Assembly (NCBI GenBank): GCA_949752795.1
Contig: OX457068.1
Location: 61,755,582-61,819,581, forward strand
DNA from: Hyperoodon ampullatus
Lineage: Eukaryota; Chordata; Mammalia; Artiodactyla; Ziphiidae
Length of the DNA: 64,000 nucleotides
Reading direction: 5' to 3'
Positions 11,004-23,560 of this stretch are shown one piece after another; position 1 is the stretch's first letter; every line of letters begins with the position of its first letter. A program made the position numbers and the translations under genes. Under the pieces are notes generated by a model. The model was not told the origin of the DNA. It worked only from the letters and a program-made list of their open reading frames with translations, and did no database searches.

Positions 11004-14000
11004 ATGGGAATAGGAACATACATATCGATAATTACCTTAAATGTAAATGGATTATATGCTCCCACCAAAATACACAGATTGGCTGAATGGATACAAAAAC
11101 AAGATGCATATATATGCTGTCTATAAGAGACCCACTTGAGACCTAGAGACACATACAGACTGAAGTAAGGGGATGGAAAAAGATACTCCATACAAATAGA
11201 AACCAAAAGAAAGCTGGAGTAGCAATTCTCATATCAGACAAAATAGACTTTAAAATAAAGACTATTAGAAGAGACAAAGAAGGACACTACATAATGATCA
11301 AGGGATCGATCCAAGAAGAAGATGTAACAATTGTAAATATTTATGCACCCAACATAGGAGCACCTCAATACATAAGGCAAATACTAACAGCCATAAAAGG
11401 GGAAATCAAGAGTTACCCATTCAAAGTAGGGGAATTTAACACCCCACTTTCATCAATGGACAGATCATCCAAAATGAAAATAAATAAGGAAACACAAGCT
11501 TTAAATGATACATTAAACAAGATGGACTTAATTTATATTTATAGGACATTGCATCCAAAAACAGCAGAATACATATTTTTCTCAAGTGCTCATGGAACAT
11601 TCTCCAGGATAGATCCTATCCTGGGGCACAAATCAAGCCTTGGTAAATTTAAGAAAATTGTAATTGTATCAAGTATCTTTTCTGACCACAAAGCTATGAG
11701 ACTAGATATCAATTACAGGAAAAGATCTGTAAAAAATACAAACACATGGAGGCTAAACAATACACTACTTAATAACAAAGTGATCACTGAAGAAATCAAA
11801 GAGAAAATCAAAAAATACCTAGAAACAAATGACAATGGAGACACGATGACCCATAACCTATGGGATGCAGCAAAAGCAGTTCTAAGAGGGAAGTTTATAG
11901 CAATAAAATCCTACCTTAAGAAACAGGAAGCATCTCGAATAAACAACCTAAACTTGCACCTAAAGCAATTAGAGAAAGAAGAACAAAAAACCCCAATGTT
12001 AGCAGAAGGAAAGATATCATAAAGATCAGTTCAGAAATAAATGAAAAAGAAATGAAGGAAATGATAGCAAAGATCAATAAAACTAAAAGCTGCTTCTTTG
12101 AGAAGATAAACAAAATTGATAAACCATTAGCCAGACACATCAAGAAAAAAAAAGGAGAAGACTCAAATCAATAAAATTAGAAATGAAAAAGGAGAAGTAA
12201 CAACTGACACTGCAGAAATACAAAAGATCATGAGAGATTACTACAAGCAACTCTATGCCAATAAAATGGACAACCTGGAAGAAATGGACAAATTCTTAGA
12301 AATGCACAACCTGCCAAGACTGAATCAGGAAGAAATAGAAAATATGAATAGACCAATCACAAGCACTGAAATTGAAACTGTGATTAAAAATCTTCCAACA
12401 AACAAAAGCGCAGGACCAGGTGGCTTCACAGGCGAATTCTATCAAACATTTAGGGAAGAGCTAACACCTATCCTTCTCAAACTCTTCCAAAATATAGCAG
12501 AGGGAGGAACACTCCCAAACTCATTCTACGAGGCCTCCATCACCCTGATACCAAAACCAGACAAGGATGTCACAAAGAAAGAAAACTACAGGCCAATATC
12601 ACTGATGAACTTAGATGCAAAAATCCTCAGCAAAATACTAGCAAACAGAATCCAACAGCACATTAAAAAGATCATACACCATGATCAAGTAGTGTTTATT
12701 ACAGGAATGCAAGGATTCTTCAATATACACTAATTAATCAAAGTGATACACCCTATTAATAAACTGAAGGAGAAAAACCATATGATCATCTAAATAGATG
12801 CAGAGAAAGCTTTCAACAAACAACACCCATTCATGATAAAAACCCTGCAGAAAGTAGGCATAGAGGGAACTTTCCTCAACATAATAAAGGCCATATATGA
12901 CAAACCCACAGCCAACATCATCCTCAATGGTGAAAAACTGAAACCATTTCCACTAAGATCAGGAACAAGACAAGGTGCCCACTCTCACCACTCTTATTCA
13001 ACTTAGTTTTGGAAGTTCTAGCCACAGCAATCAGAGAAGAAAAGGAAATAAAAGGAATCCAAATTGGAAAAGAAGAAGTAAAGCTGTCACTGTTTGCAGA
13101 TGACATGATACTATACATAGAGAATCCTAAAGATGCTACCAGAAGACTTCTAGAGCTAATCAATGAATTTGGTAAAGTAGCAGGATACAAAATTAATGCA
13201 CAATAATCTCTGGCATTCCTATACACTAATGAGGAAAAATCTGAAAGTGAAATCAAGAAAACACTCCCATTTACCATTGCAACAAAAAGAATAAAATATC
13301 TAGGAATAAACCTACCTAAGGAAACAAAAGACCTGTATGCAGAAAATTATAAGACACTGATGAAAGAAATTAAAGATGATACAAATAGATGGAGAGATAT
13401 ATCATGTTCTTGGATTAGAAGAATCTACATTGTGAAAATGACTCTACTACCCAAAGCAATCTACAGATTCAATGCAATCCCTATCAAACTACCACTGGCA
13501 TTTTTCACAGAACTAGAACAAAAAAATTCACAATTTGTAGGGAAACACAAAAGACCCCGAATAGCCAAAGCAATCTTGAGAACGAAAAACGGAGCTGGAG
13601 GAATCAGGCTCCCTGACTTCAGACTATACTACAAAGCTACAGTAATCAAGATAGTATAGTACTGGCACAAAAACAGAAATAAAGATCAATGGAACAGGAC
13701 AGAAAGCCCAGAGATAAACCCATGCACATATGGTCACCTTATCTTTGATAAAAGAGGCAGGAATGTACAGTGGAGAAAGGACAGCCTCTTCAATAAGTGG
13801 TGCTGGGAAAACTGGACAGGTACATGTAAAAGTACGAGATTAGAACACTCCCTAACACCATACAGAAAAATAAGCTCAAAATGGATTAAAGACCTAAATG
13901 TAAGGCCAGAAACTATCAAACTCTTAGAGGAAAACATAGGCAGAACACTCTATGACTTAAATCACAGCAAGATCCTTTTTGATCCACCTCCTAGAGAAAT

Positions 14001-14814
14001 GGAAATAAAAAGACAAATAAACAAATGGGACCTAATGAAACTTCAAAGCTTTTGCACAGCAAAGGAAAGCATAAAGCAGACCAAAAGACAACCCTCAGAA
14101 TGGGAGAAAATATTTGCAAATGAAGCAACTGACAAAGGATTCATCTCCAAAATGTACAAGCAGCTCATGCAGCTCAATAACAAAAAAACAAACAAACCAA
14201 TCCAAAAGTGGGCAGAAGACCTAAATAGACATTTCTCCAAAGGAGATATACAGATTGTCAGCAAACACATGAAAGAATGCTCAACATCTTTAATCATTAG
14301 AGAAATGTAAAGCAAAACTACATTGAGATATCATCTCACACCTGTCAGAATGGCCATCATCAAAAAATCTAGAAACAATAAATGCTGGAGAGGGTGTGGA
14401 GAAAAGGGAACCCTACTGCACTGGTGGGAATGTAAATTGATACAGCCACTATGGAGAACAGTATGGAGGTTCCTTAAAAAATTAAAAATAGAACTACCAT
14501 ATGACCCAGCTATCTCACTACTGGGCATATACCCTGAGAAAACCATAATTCAAAAAGCGTCATGTACCACAATGTTCATTGCAGCTCTATTTACAATAAC
14601 CAAGACATCGAAGCAACCTAAGTGTCCATCATCGTATGAATGGCTAAAGAAGATGTGGCACGTATGTACAATGGAATATTACTCAGCCATAAAAAGTAAC
14701 GAAATTGAGATATTTGTAGTGAGGTGGATGGACCTAGAGTCTGTCATACAGAGTAAAGTAAGTCAGAAAGAGAAAAACAAATACCGTATGCTAACACATA
14801 CGCATGGAATCTAA
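11004..14814 (+). pseudogene. L1-B ORF2 (endonuclease/reverse transcriptase), broken
   Basis: It starts at ATG 11004 ([20 protein letters not shown]) and ends at HTHGI-stop 14814. The endonuclease residues Asn13 and Glu42 are encoded but are separated by TAA at codon 41 (11124-11126). Open pieces cover the endonuclease (from 11294), the RT fingers (12230-12733, with [10 protein letters not shown]), the FADD motif (near 13100) and the C-terminus (13999-14814). In RT motif B one base is missing (CAAGGTGCCC for CAAGGCTGCCC near 12973), turning RQGCPLSP into RQGAHSHH and then a stop, as in L1-C. A codon is lost in the CCHC knuckle (HWWEC for HCWWEC). Further stops occur (for example 13203, 13657). 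Nonfunctional. Confidence 0.93.
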
Positions 14815-15197
14815 GAAAAAAAAAAGATCATGAAGAACATAGTGGTAAGACAGGAATAAAAGCACAGACATACTAGAGACTGGACTTGAGGATATGGGGA
14901 GGGGGAAGGGTAAGCTGTGACAAAGTGAGAGATTGGCATGGACATATATACACTGCCAAACATAAAATAGATAGCTAGTGGGAAGCAGCCGCATAGCACA
15001 GGGAGATCAGCTCTGTTTTTTGTGACCACCTAGAGGAGTGGGATAAGGGAGGGTGGGAGGGAGGGAGACGCAAGAGGGAAGAGATATGGGGATATATGTA
15101 TATGTATAACTGATTTACCTTGTTATAAAGCAGAAACTAACACACCATTGTAAAGCAATTATACTGCAGTAACAACGTTTAAAAAAAAGAAAAAAAA
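14815..15197 (+). other. L1-B 3'UTR with G-quadruplex block and A-rich tail
   Basis: Five GGG runs separated by single bases lie at 15047-15065 (GGGAGGGTGGGAGGGAGGG), a sequence able to form a G-quadruplex on the + strand. Mammalian L1 3'UTRs commonly hold such a block. The UTR then becomes AT-rich and ends in an A-rich tail (about 15178-15197) that is interrupted by G. Confidence 0.85.
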
Positions 15198-15209
15198 ACT
15201 CTGTAATGG
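15198..15209 (+). repeat. Target-site duplication, right copy, of the L1-A/L1-B composite
   Basis: ACTCTGTAATGG, identical to 1782-1793, directly after the A-rich tail. Confidence 0.85.
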
Positions 15210-15345
15210 CCTTTATTGGAAGAGAATCTATAAAGGAGTGTATATATGCATATGTATATCTGATTCACTCTGCTGTACAGTAGAAACTAATACAACATTG
15301 TAAATCAACTATACTCCATTAAAATGTTTAAAAATTTTTCCAAAG
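15210..15345 (+). mobile_element. Older L1 3' end, right half
   Basis: It continues the fragment that stops at 1793: 3'UTR sequence with CTGATTCACTCTGCTGTACA and ACTATACTCCATTAAAA, typical of cetartiodactyl L1 3' ends, and finishing near 15345. Confidence 0.85.
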
Positions 15346-15449
15346 AAAGAGATTAAGATTGCAATGTCTTATGCTTAGCTCAATATTTCACAGATAAATC
15401 ACCTAACAACAACAATAACAAAACTTCTGAAGCAAGTGGAGACAATGTT

Positions 15450-15585
15450 ATTATAGCTATTTGCTGGATAGGGAAACTGAGGTTAATGGGCTTTAAGTTA
15501 CAAGCCTAATTAAAGATGCTGCGATTGGCAGCCAGGGCTCTGACTGCCCATTTTGTGATCAGAAAGGCTAATGTTCTGCCACAAA
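15450..15585 (-). mobile_element. MIR fragment
   Basis: The MIR core is visible in reverse orientation: GGGAAACTGAGGTTAATGGG, then a decayed region and CAGGGCTCTGAC. Boundaries are approximate. Confidence 0.55.
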
Positions 15586-17314
15586 TAGAGAAGACTAAGC
15601 TCCTGTTCCATCACTTCCTAATCATTCCTCTGATGAGTGAGTGATCCTCTGCCCTAAATAGTTCAAGTTGGTTGAACACCTGACACTTTGACACTGAACA
15701 GGTCAGATTGACAGTAGTTTATTTGTAACATAGACTCACAATCTAGGGGGTGGGGAGAGGGACAAAGACACTGCACACTGGGTAAGGCCACATGGGGGTT
15801 GCACTTGTGACAGAGTGAAGAGCAGAGGCTGTGGAAGGCAGTGTTTGTAATAACAAGAGGATGAGGTGATCCCTGGTTCCTGCAGGAGGATATGATGGAC
15901 TTGTTTGAATAATTCTACAGGCTGTCAGGGAAGTGAAACCATTGGGCTGAGGACTGAGAGTGGTATAGGTGGTCCAGGTGGGGAGCCTTTCGGCTGGTTA
16001 GGGGTCATATCTGGAGAGAGCAAAGGAACTCACCGTTAGGCCCTTGTGGCCCCGTGGGCTCAAATATGTCAAGGTAGCCCATGAAATCTTAGGTCTTACA
16101 GCTTCCCTTCCCTGTGCATCCTGCATCTTCTCTGCTGAAAATACTCTTATCTGCTGTCACTTCCTTTAGGGCTTTTGGTAAGTTTTTCTTTCTCATACAA
16201 ATGGCTGTTCATAAAAAAACATCCTATCAAGGAGCTGGCCTGTCCCTTGATGGCCCAGTAGATAAGGAGGCCTGACATGAATTTATTTGCCTAATGAATA
16301 ACATGGTAAATTCTTGGTTTGATAAGTGCACCACTTAAACCAAGGTCTTTCATTCACATTCAGCTTGGTAAAATGGACATCCCTGTAGAAACTAATTGAA
16401 TCTTGTTGGTGTCTGGGATAATGAACAATGTCAGCACACTTCAGAGATTAAAGATCCACACCAAAGGGAAGTGGCAGCAGAAGAGATTAGCCCTGCTTAC
16501 TGGGTACGTTGGCTGAAGCAGGAGGTCACCGTGGCCTCTCATTGGACCATGCTCCCCACTGCATCCACCATGATAACCAGTACCACCTTCTAGTTTTTCT
16601 TTTCTAAAAGCCTATAGTTTTGAATCTCAAGATTTCATTGAAAGCACCTGATTTCCAAGAATGTTCATGTAGAATGAGCTTCACAACAGTTTACAAAACT
16701 AAAGATAGTAACTGAATTTTCATACAGGTTTCCAGTTACTATTAGGGTTAGGTTTTGGCCCCTACTCCAGATATCCTAATGATTATCAGCAGTGTGACCA
16801 GGAAAGAAAGTAAAATCCAAAGTCAAGCAATAAAAGGGCAACTAACATAGGGAAGATGATAAGAATGGCTCAAGACAAGAACATGGGTATGAACTTTATT
16901 CTAGATAAGGCCTGTGTTCCCTTAGCTCTAGTCTTATATGCAATATTGTGACAGAGCCAGGGCTCACAGAAGTCAGTTTGGAGTTGTTGCTGGAGTGCAA
17001 GATGCTGGATTTGAACAGATTCTGATTCCAAGGAAGCCCAAGGGTGGGAGAGGTGATGGGATAGGGTTGGTCACAATAAATTTTACAGGGTGACACACAG
17101 ATTCCAAATACAATACATTTAAGAATTAATGAATTCATGTACATGTAGGTATAACACATCCATTCTGCAAAGTTTTATTGACACAATTAAAATACTTTTA
17201 TTAGTAAATAACTTATGACAAAACTTTTCCTGGGGGATACAAACAAGTAAATTCACTGGCCTCAGTGAATTTAAAATCTGATTTTGGAGGCAAGACTCAC
17301 ATATTGATTATGTT
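15586..17314. other. Unassigned intergenic stretch
   Basis: No gene recognised. The 16396-16593 part has an open frame with WVRWLKQEV-like text that faintly recalls old retroviral internal sequence, but I cannot assign it. The rest is AT-rich DNA without clear repeats. Confidence 0.4.
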
Positions 17315-17329
17315 AAAAGAGAAGGTGAA

Positions 17330-17541
17330 GGGCTTCCCTGGTGGCGCAGTGGTTGAGAGTCCGCCTGCCGATGCAGGGGATGCGGGTTCGTGCCCCGGTC
17401 CGGGAAGATCCCACATGCCGCGGAGCGGCTGGGCCTGTGAGCCATGGCCGCTGAGCCTGCGCGTCTGGAGCCTGTGCTCTGCAACGGGAGGGGCCACAAC
17501 GGTGAGAGGCCCGCGTACCCCCCCCAAAAAAAAAAAAAAAA
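17330..17541 (+). mobile_element. CHR-type cetacean SINE (tRNA-derived)
   Basis: Full-length: head GGGCTTCCCTGG, a polymerase III A box (TGGCGCAGTGG, 17342-17352), a B box (GGTTCGTGCCC, 17385-17395), a tRNA-unrelated body and an A tail. Flanks are an imperfect 15-bp duplication, AAAAGAGAAGGTGAA (17315-17329) and AAAAGGCAAGGTGAA (17542-17556), at a TT/AAAA site. This SINE type marks the cetacean/hippo/ruminant lineage, and the body form is that of whales and dolphins. Confidence 0.95.
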
Positions 17542-17574
17542 AAAAGGCAAGGTGAAATCAGTGTGGGTTGAAGT

Positions 17575-17800
17575 ATTCTCTTAATGAGCCTCAACACACT
17601 CCCATACTCCAGATATGCCAACAAAATGCCTGACAGTTCCACATCTTCTTGCTTTTACTGATGCTGTACCTTCTGTCTAAACTAATCCCAACCCTCCATA
17701 ACCACCTGACAGTGCCTTTGCTTCATTCAAGATTCAATGTCAGTGTCAGTCCTTCTTTATGTCTGTTCTGCACCTCCACCTGTCAGCAGGTAACTGACAT
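17575..17800 (+). mobile_element. L2 fragment
   Basis: Pyrimidine-rich L2 3' type text (GTGCCTTTGCTTCATTCAAG and related pieces) in + orientation. Diverged; boundaries and family are judged by eye. Confidence 0.45.
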
Positions 17801-18224
17801 TTCCTCATTTGCAGGTCTCTCTTCTTTCTTGAATGAAACCTTTTGGTTAGGATTGGTTAGAAGATTCACCATTGAACCAGGTCATGGCTTTTCCCAGTTG
17901 TGTAGGGGTGGCCTCCTCCATGCTTTTGCAAGAAGATGGGAAATAAATACACAGAATGATTAAAACCATGCCTTCTTGTTTTGTTTTATGTAGCTCAACT
18001 CTGTGGTAGATGCACACTGTACAAGAAGAGCAAAAATGCTGAGAAATGTCAAGGCCATTTCAGAGTTAATAATGAAGGAAAACCAGGATTGGAATGAAGG
18101 AATAGAATGCAAAGGTCTTGACCACATTCAGCTTTTGAAGCAAAACCCCTTCACTATCTTATTGTCACGAAAGCAAGTATCTTTGTGTGACTATTTTCTG
18201 ATGTTAATTGTGTATGCTAATATC
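17801..18224. other. Unassigned intergenic stretch
   Basis: No repeat or gene recognised; short open frames only. Confidence 0.4.
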
Positions 18225-18440
18225 AGTTTAGTTAATATTTACTGAGTGCTCACCATGCCGTGAAATGTTCTACATGTTTTACATGTATCAGTCCATATTA
18301 TCCATACAACATTAATATTAGGTAGGTCTTTGTGCTGCTGAAGATGTTGAGGCTCAGAGAAATGTAGCCAAGAATGAGTAGATATGGATATTAAATCCAG
18401 GTTGTCTGGTTTTGGAGCCTACATATTTAACCATTTTACA
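18225..18440 (-). mobile_element. MIR, nearly full length
   Basis: Reverse-oriented MIR: TTTACTGAGTGCTCACCATG at one end, ACATGTATCAGTCC, then TTGAGGCTCAGAGAAATGTA, then CCAGGTTGTCTGG. Strongly diverged but continuous. Confidence 0.75.
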
Positions 18441-18544
18441 GACTTTTGGTGCTAACTCTGGGAAAATCCTCTGCAACTTGGGACAAGTTGGTCACTCTAG
18501 CTATGCTCCAGAATCAGGGCAGCTACAATAAGGTCTTGAAGGCT

Positions 18545-18960
18545 ATTATTAATATCCTGAGGCTACCATAACGAAGTACCACAAACTGGGTGGCCTAAAC
18601 AACAGAAATGTATTGTCTCACAGTTGTGGAGGTTAGAAGTCTGAAATCAGGGTGTTGGTGGGGCCATGCTTCCCCCGAAGGTACTAGGGAAGGATCTCTA
18701 GTACCTTCCAGGACTCTCTCCTTGGCTTTTAGATCGCCATCTTCATGTTCACATGGAGTTTTCCCTGTACACGTGTCTGTCTCCTATTCCCCCTTTTTAT
18801 AAGGACCCTGGTCATGTTGGGTTATCGTCTACCCTAATGGCCTCATTTTAACTGGATTTTTTTCTGTAAAGACTTTATATCCAAATATGGCCACATTCTG
18901 AGGTACTGGGGGTTAAAACTTCAGCATGTGAATTTTATAGGATACAGCGCATAATGAGGA
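18545..18960 (+). mobile_element. MLT-like (ERVL-MaLR) LTR remnant
   Basis: Contains GGCTACCATAACGAAGTACC, ACTGGGTGGCCTAAACAACA and CACATTCTGAGGTACTGGGG, which recall MaLR-type LTRs from their start to near their end. It includes a local duplication of the AGTACCTTC/GAAGGTACT kind near 18680-18705. The family name is from memory of the consensus. Confidence 0.55.
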
Positions 18961-19026
18961 TCATTCAGCCCATAACAAGGATCATCCAGTAACCAGAGGT
19001 CAAGTCAACGTCACGCCATCAAGTAG

Positions 19027-19245
19027 ATAGGGGTTCTCCATTTTATTGTGTATTAGAACCACCTAGGTGGCTTAAAAATAAAAAATAAAATAAAATAAAA
19101 AGAACAAATGAACAACAAAAATCAGCACCCACAGGCCCCACACCAGGCCAATTAAATAAGAATTTTGATGGTGGGCCAAACATCGGAAATTTTTTTTAAG
19201 CTCTCCAGGTTATTCTAATATACAGCCAGGGATGAGAATCACTGA
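19027..19245 (+). mobile_element. MER5A-like hAT-Charlie DNA transposon remnant
   Basis: Shows the MER5A pattern: GTATTAGAACCACCTAGGTG, then CACCAGGCCAATTAAATAAG, then TTTTTTTAAGCTCTCCAGGT, and ending GGGATGAGAATCACTGA, with near inverted-repeat ends. An A-rich stretch (AAATAAAATAAAATAAAA, about 19076-19120) has expanded inside it. Confidence 0.8.
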
Positions 19246-21019
19246 TCCCTGAGCTGAGGACCCTGCAAGTAGCAAGATCAGGAGGAACAAAGTTGGGGAA
19301 AGGGTAACACATAAGCAGAAGCAAAGGCACAGTCACGGGGCCGTGTCAATAGCAAAATATGTAACTCTGACTGAGCATGTGGCACAGAAGGTCAGGAGAC
19401 AGAGCAAGGTGAGACAGGGTCATGCAAAGAGGTAATAGACAAAGGCAGGGTGCAGACTTGGACCCAGGTGTTTGGTCATCCAGTCCCGGTATGAGTGATC
19501 TCCTGAGCAGAACATGGAAAGTAGCTGAGCAATGGCCAGATTCAGGGGCTAGATTTGCTCGTGTCTATCAGAGGTGCCATCTGCCCCCTCTGCTACTGAC
19601 TTTTATTCATGTTGCAGACTCAGCCTGCCTGTAACTACCTCTAGTCAGGAGAAACTTGGAGTAAGATTCAATAGCTGAAACAGGCAGACTCCAGTGTACC
19701 CAGCTTTCAGCAATATACGTTGTTGGAAAATCCAGATTTATAAAATGGATGCACTAGAGAATATTTACTTCATAAGATGACTCTCAATGGGACTCTTTTA
19801 AATAGAAAGTTCCCCTGGGCCAACTGGTTTTATTTGCCAGAAGTCACTCTGATGCAATCAATGCTCCAATGGACACAAGCAATGACCAGCATCCTTATGA
19901 CATGGTGTCTGAATAGAGGCTTATTTGGGTCTCGTCAGCCTTCACATCGTACACACAGGCCCCTTCCTCCTGACCCACACCCTCACCTGGTCATCTCTAG
20001 GGGAAGTTAAAAACTCTTGACCAGACAGATTTTCACTTATCTCTCTTTCTATCCCTACTCAGCAGAAGCACAAACACACAGAAGTTTCCAGACCCAGAAG
20101 GATCAAGCACAAGTGGAAACAGAGTATGTGTAAGGTGGGATGGGACGGCCTATGCCTGAAGAATTCATACTCTATGCCAAGGCAGTTGGGAATACAATTT
20201 TATAAAGAGAGGGAAATGGAGGTAAAATGAGAAGCATTAGTCTGAACAAAAATATTGAAAGTCTTCAAAGTCAGACTTGCTTCCATATCGGCTAATCATT
20301 CTTTTTTCTCATTATAGTATGTATGCTGTATTTTTAGGAAAATTCCAGAGATAAAGCAGAACTGAGCCAACTCTGGAAATTTGACTGAGAAACTGGATTT
20401 CTTCAGTGAGTTACCTGGAAGGTAAAATAAGCAATCAGTGTTCCTGAGGACAGGGTCCTTCAGATTCTTGAAACCATAAAGCATGTTGAACAGTTACTGT
20501 CTAAGGTCATGATGTGGGTCAGCTGGAAAAATTTCTTTTGGAATACAAAGTATTTGACAATACATATGTCTAGCAAGTGTCTAAACATGATGCTGGGAGT
20601 CAAGGTAAATGAATAGTCCAACTAACGAAACATATTTCTTCAAGCAGGAAAGGATACAGGTTTTGGAAGGTCCTTAGTGACTTGCCTAAGAAGTTCAAAA
20701 TACTGTGCAAAGCTATCTAAAAGCAAATTGGCCTGACAGTTCTGACTTGCATCACCTCCTCTTACCAAGTGTTGGAATACGCTCTAAAGAACGTCAAGCC
20801 TCTGTTATAGTGCTCGTGTCTGCGGAGAAGGTTTTCTGAGTATGAAGGTGATAGGATTTATGGTCCAACTCACAGTATATCTGATCAGGTATTTTATAAT
20901 TGTTTTCTTTCTTCTTGTAAACTGGATTTTAAAATGTGTTATGCCATAATGCAAAAATTGCTCTACATAAGCATGGTCTTCAAGATCTTTATGGCCCTGA
21001 CTCAGATTCTATTCTTGAG
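19246..21019. other. Unassigned intergenic stretch
   Basis: I see no recognisable repeat or coding region. Open frames up to about 77 codons occur but have no family features. Confidence 0.4.
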
Positions 21020-21250
21020 TTTAACTGGCTGGACCTAGAGCTGATTTGCTTCAATAGCCAGAGACTGAGTTCAAATTCCAGTCTCACCACTCACTAGGCT
21101 CATGCATCAGGCAGTTCATATAAGCTTCCTCAGTACCCTTTGCTCCATACATGCCATGAGGACAGTGCCAATATCCCATAACACATGGGAAGAATAAATG
21201 AGCTAATGTATGTGGGCACCCAGTATGGAGATTCATTCCCAGTACATGGT
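21020..21250 (+). mobile_element. MIR, diverged
   Basis: Sense-orientation MIR order: CAGAGACTGAGTTCAAATTC, CAGTCTCACCACTCACTAGG, GAATAAATGAGCTAATGTAT. Boundaries approximate. Confidence 0.5.
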
Positions 21251-22824
21251 CTGTTCCCCTTAGATGGGTTGTGGTTACTTCTCTCTGAGGCCCCTGGCCT
21301 TGGCCCTGTCCTTAAGCTGATTTGGCTTGAGGCCCAAAGAGGGCAGCACAAGCCAGTCTGACTCTGTGGGGTTCCCTCACTCTCTGGTCTGGCCTCATGA
21401 CTCTCTTGATGTGGTGAATTAGGCAAGTGTCAGGAAATCCGTGTTGTCCATCAGGGTTCTCAGGGGATGTTATGGTCAATGAGGGAAGACTCGGCTAGCC
21501 ACAGCTGGTCCTGCATTGTGATAACTGCGCAGAGAGCATCCTTATCTCCACTTCCTACTGCTCCACAAAAAGACCATATTTCTTCAATCAGCCACTTGAA
21601 CTATTTTATGTTGACAGTGTGGGACAGAATAGCTTTCAAACATGTTGACAGTTTTTTTTGTTTTGTTTTTGTTTTTTACTACACGCCTTACACTACTGAA
21701 TGAGATCACCATCCTTGTTAATTCTTATGTTCATTTGGGTCAATATCAAGCCTTGGTGCAGCTGTGGATGTCAGTTGCCCCCTAAGCGAGCGAGTGCAAT
21801 GGCTCTCAACCACCAGTGAACTGACCACGACCACAAAGAAGGTGAACCAAGCATCTGGGGACTAATGCGTTCCTCCCAGAAACTCAAACAAGAAAGCACA
21901 GACACACCAGAGCTGACAAACGTTCATTGTACTCAGACTGTGTCAAGCATCAGGACAGCAAACTGGCTTCAGGTACTCTCTCCCTTGTCACCATTTTTAC
22001 AGAAGTGGTGAGTCATATTTATTAGTAAGTCAGCAGTCCCTATTTTCTAGAAAATACAGGTCTGTGAGTGAAGAGTCAGGGGATGGTTTGGGGCTTGGGA
22101 ACTCCCCAGTGAAACTTAGGGACCTTAGGCCATCTGTCCCCAAGTCTCACCTTCTACTCCAGGCTGCAGGCAATCCAACTTCCAGCTTTTCTACCTGACC
22201 CTGCTACCCTTCTTGTGACTTTGGCTAGGGCTCATTCTCAGGGTTTCCAGTTCTGATTTTGTAAAAGAGAAGATATTATTTGAGCTCTGTGTATGGGAAG
22301 TGGATTGAGACAGTGCTCAAACACAAATTGAGACATGAGCATCCGTTGTTCCCCACTTAAGTTCTACTGTTTTATGTCATAGCCTGGCTTGAGATCATAT
22401 TTCCTGTGGAGGTCTCCTCTACATGCTATTGTGCTGCTTTGCCATTTGTATAATCAGGTGTGAGCTTGGCTGGGGTGTTATTGCAGGCCCACCTCTACTG
22501 AGCATGGCTAGCCCAATAAGCAGGCAGTTTTATGAGTAGCTTGGTGGAGAGTTCATCCTTCTTGATGTTGTCCAGGACCTGTAGCTTCATATTAATGCTG
22601 AACAGTTTTCTTTCATAATCATACGGTTCATGACAGTGTTATCTTTGATAAGCTTTATCTCTCTCACCTCTTGCAACTTTCTTTTAAGGTAACACACAAT
22701 TGGCAAAAAAAAAAAAAGAGTTATTTCACTTTGTAGTTTTAAATTTATTTCCTAAATTTCTTCAGGGAAAAAACTAATATGATTTTTGGCATGCAATTTA
22801 CATTTATTTATATTTACCAGTTTG
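21251..22824. other. Unassigned intergenic stretch
   Basis: No gene or repeat family assigned. There is a T-rich GTTTT tract at about 21650-21678 and a run of A near 22707. Confidence 0.4.
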
Positions 22825-23065
22825 CATAGCCAATAGCATGTGGACTATGGAGCCAGACATTTGGATTTGAATTTTGGCTGAACCACATACTAGCTTTGTG
22901 TCTTTGATCAAGTTGCCACTTTCTCAATGCCTCAGTTTCCTCATCTGTATTATGGAAATAATGAGTAGTGCCTACCTCTTACAGTTTTGTGTAGATTACT
23001 TTCAATCACAAAGAAAAAAGGTTAGAGCAGTACCAGGCCGACAAGAAGCACTCACTAAATGACAG
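22825..23065 (+). mobile_element. MIR, nearly full length
   Basis: Sense MIR: TGTGGACTATGGAGCCAGAC, GGCTGAACCACATACTAGC, TGCCTCAGTTTCCTCATCTG, AGTGCCTACCTCTTACAG, ending in AGCACTCACTAAATGACAG. Clear. Confidence 0.85.
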
Positions 23066-23439
23066 TTTTTACTAATATTTTTGAGATGTTTCAATACTTA
23101 TATTTGAAGCATGAGCCTTTACATCTTGGTAAAAGTGACCTCATTTTGAAAATGTATCAAATTGTGAGCTAAGTGTTTAGAATATCATTGATCATGAGAA
23201 ATATGTTTCTTTTAATGAAGCATTCCAATCAGCATATTGTTTCAGTGGAAAAAAACGGCTCTCTATTTAAGAGGCAGTCAGTGCCTTGAACAAGGTGTCA
23301 CATCTCATGATAGAACAACCTTAAAAGTGAAAAAAATGGGTTTTCAGCATAAACCTCTGCTCCAAATTTATTAAAACCTGTTAGATACTTTACTTCTTGT
23401 ATCAAATAGTGCACAAAGTGTGTTTTTTTGTGGCTTTGG

Positions 23440-23560
23440 AGCCCGGGAGCAAGTCCAGTGAGGACAGGGGCCATGCTTGTTTCATTGACTTGCTCTACAT
23501 GGGCTGAACAGTAGTGGACAGAGGTCACCCCATGAATGTTTGTTGACTAGATACACATCC
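23440..23560 (+). mobile_element. L2 3' terminal fragment
   Basis: GTGAGGACAGGGGCCATGCT followed by CTGAACAGTAGTGGACAG and ATGAATGTTTGTTGACTAG fits the L2 3' end. Diverged. Confidence 0.45.

Larger units (their letters stand above)
8102..15197 (+). mobile_element. L1-B: full-length 7.1-kb LINE-1
   Basis: Complete order: 5'UTR (8102-10051), ORF1 (10052-10984), ORF2 (11004-14814), 3'UTR and an A-rich tail ending at 15197. It begins directly after the broken end of L1-A with GGAGAGGGGGAAGATGG and is followed by the right copy of the outer duplication. No duplication specific to L1-B is seen at its own 5' junction (no copy of the GAAGATATACAG flank after its tail), so it is not a simple nested insertion as it stands. 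Both ORFs are broken. It shares subfamily changes with L1-A but the RT frameshift and ORF1 stop with L1-C. Confidence 0.95.

Noticed and set aside
16396..16593. Possible retroviral or host exon frame (WVRWLKQEV)
   Set aside because: Only 65 codons, no motif that fixes a family, and no flanking frame or splice sites that I can support.
17265..17642. Frames of 76-109 codons on both strands over the SINE (also at 25290-25826 and 50946-51440)
   Set aside because: They are translations of the SINE body and tail, which is noncoding.
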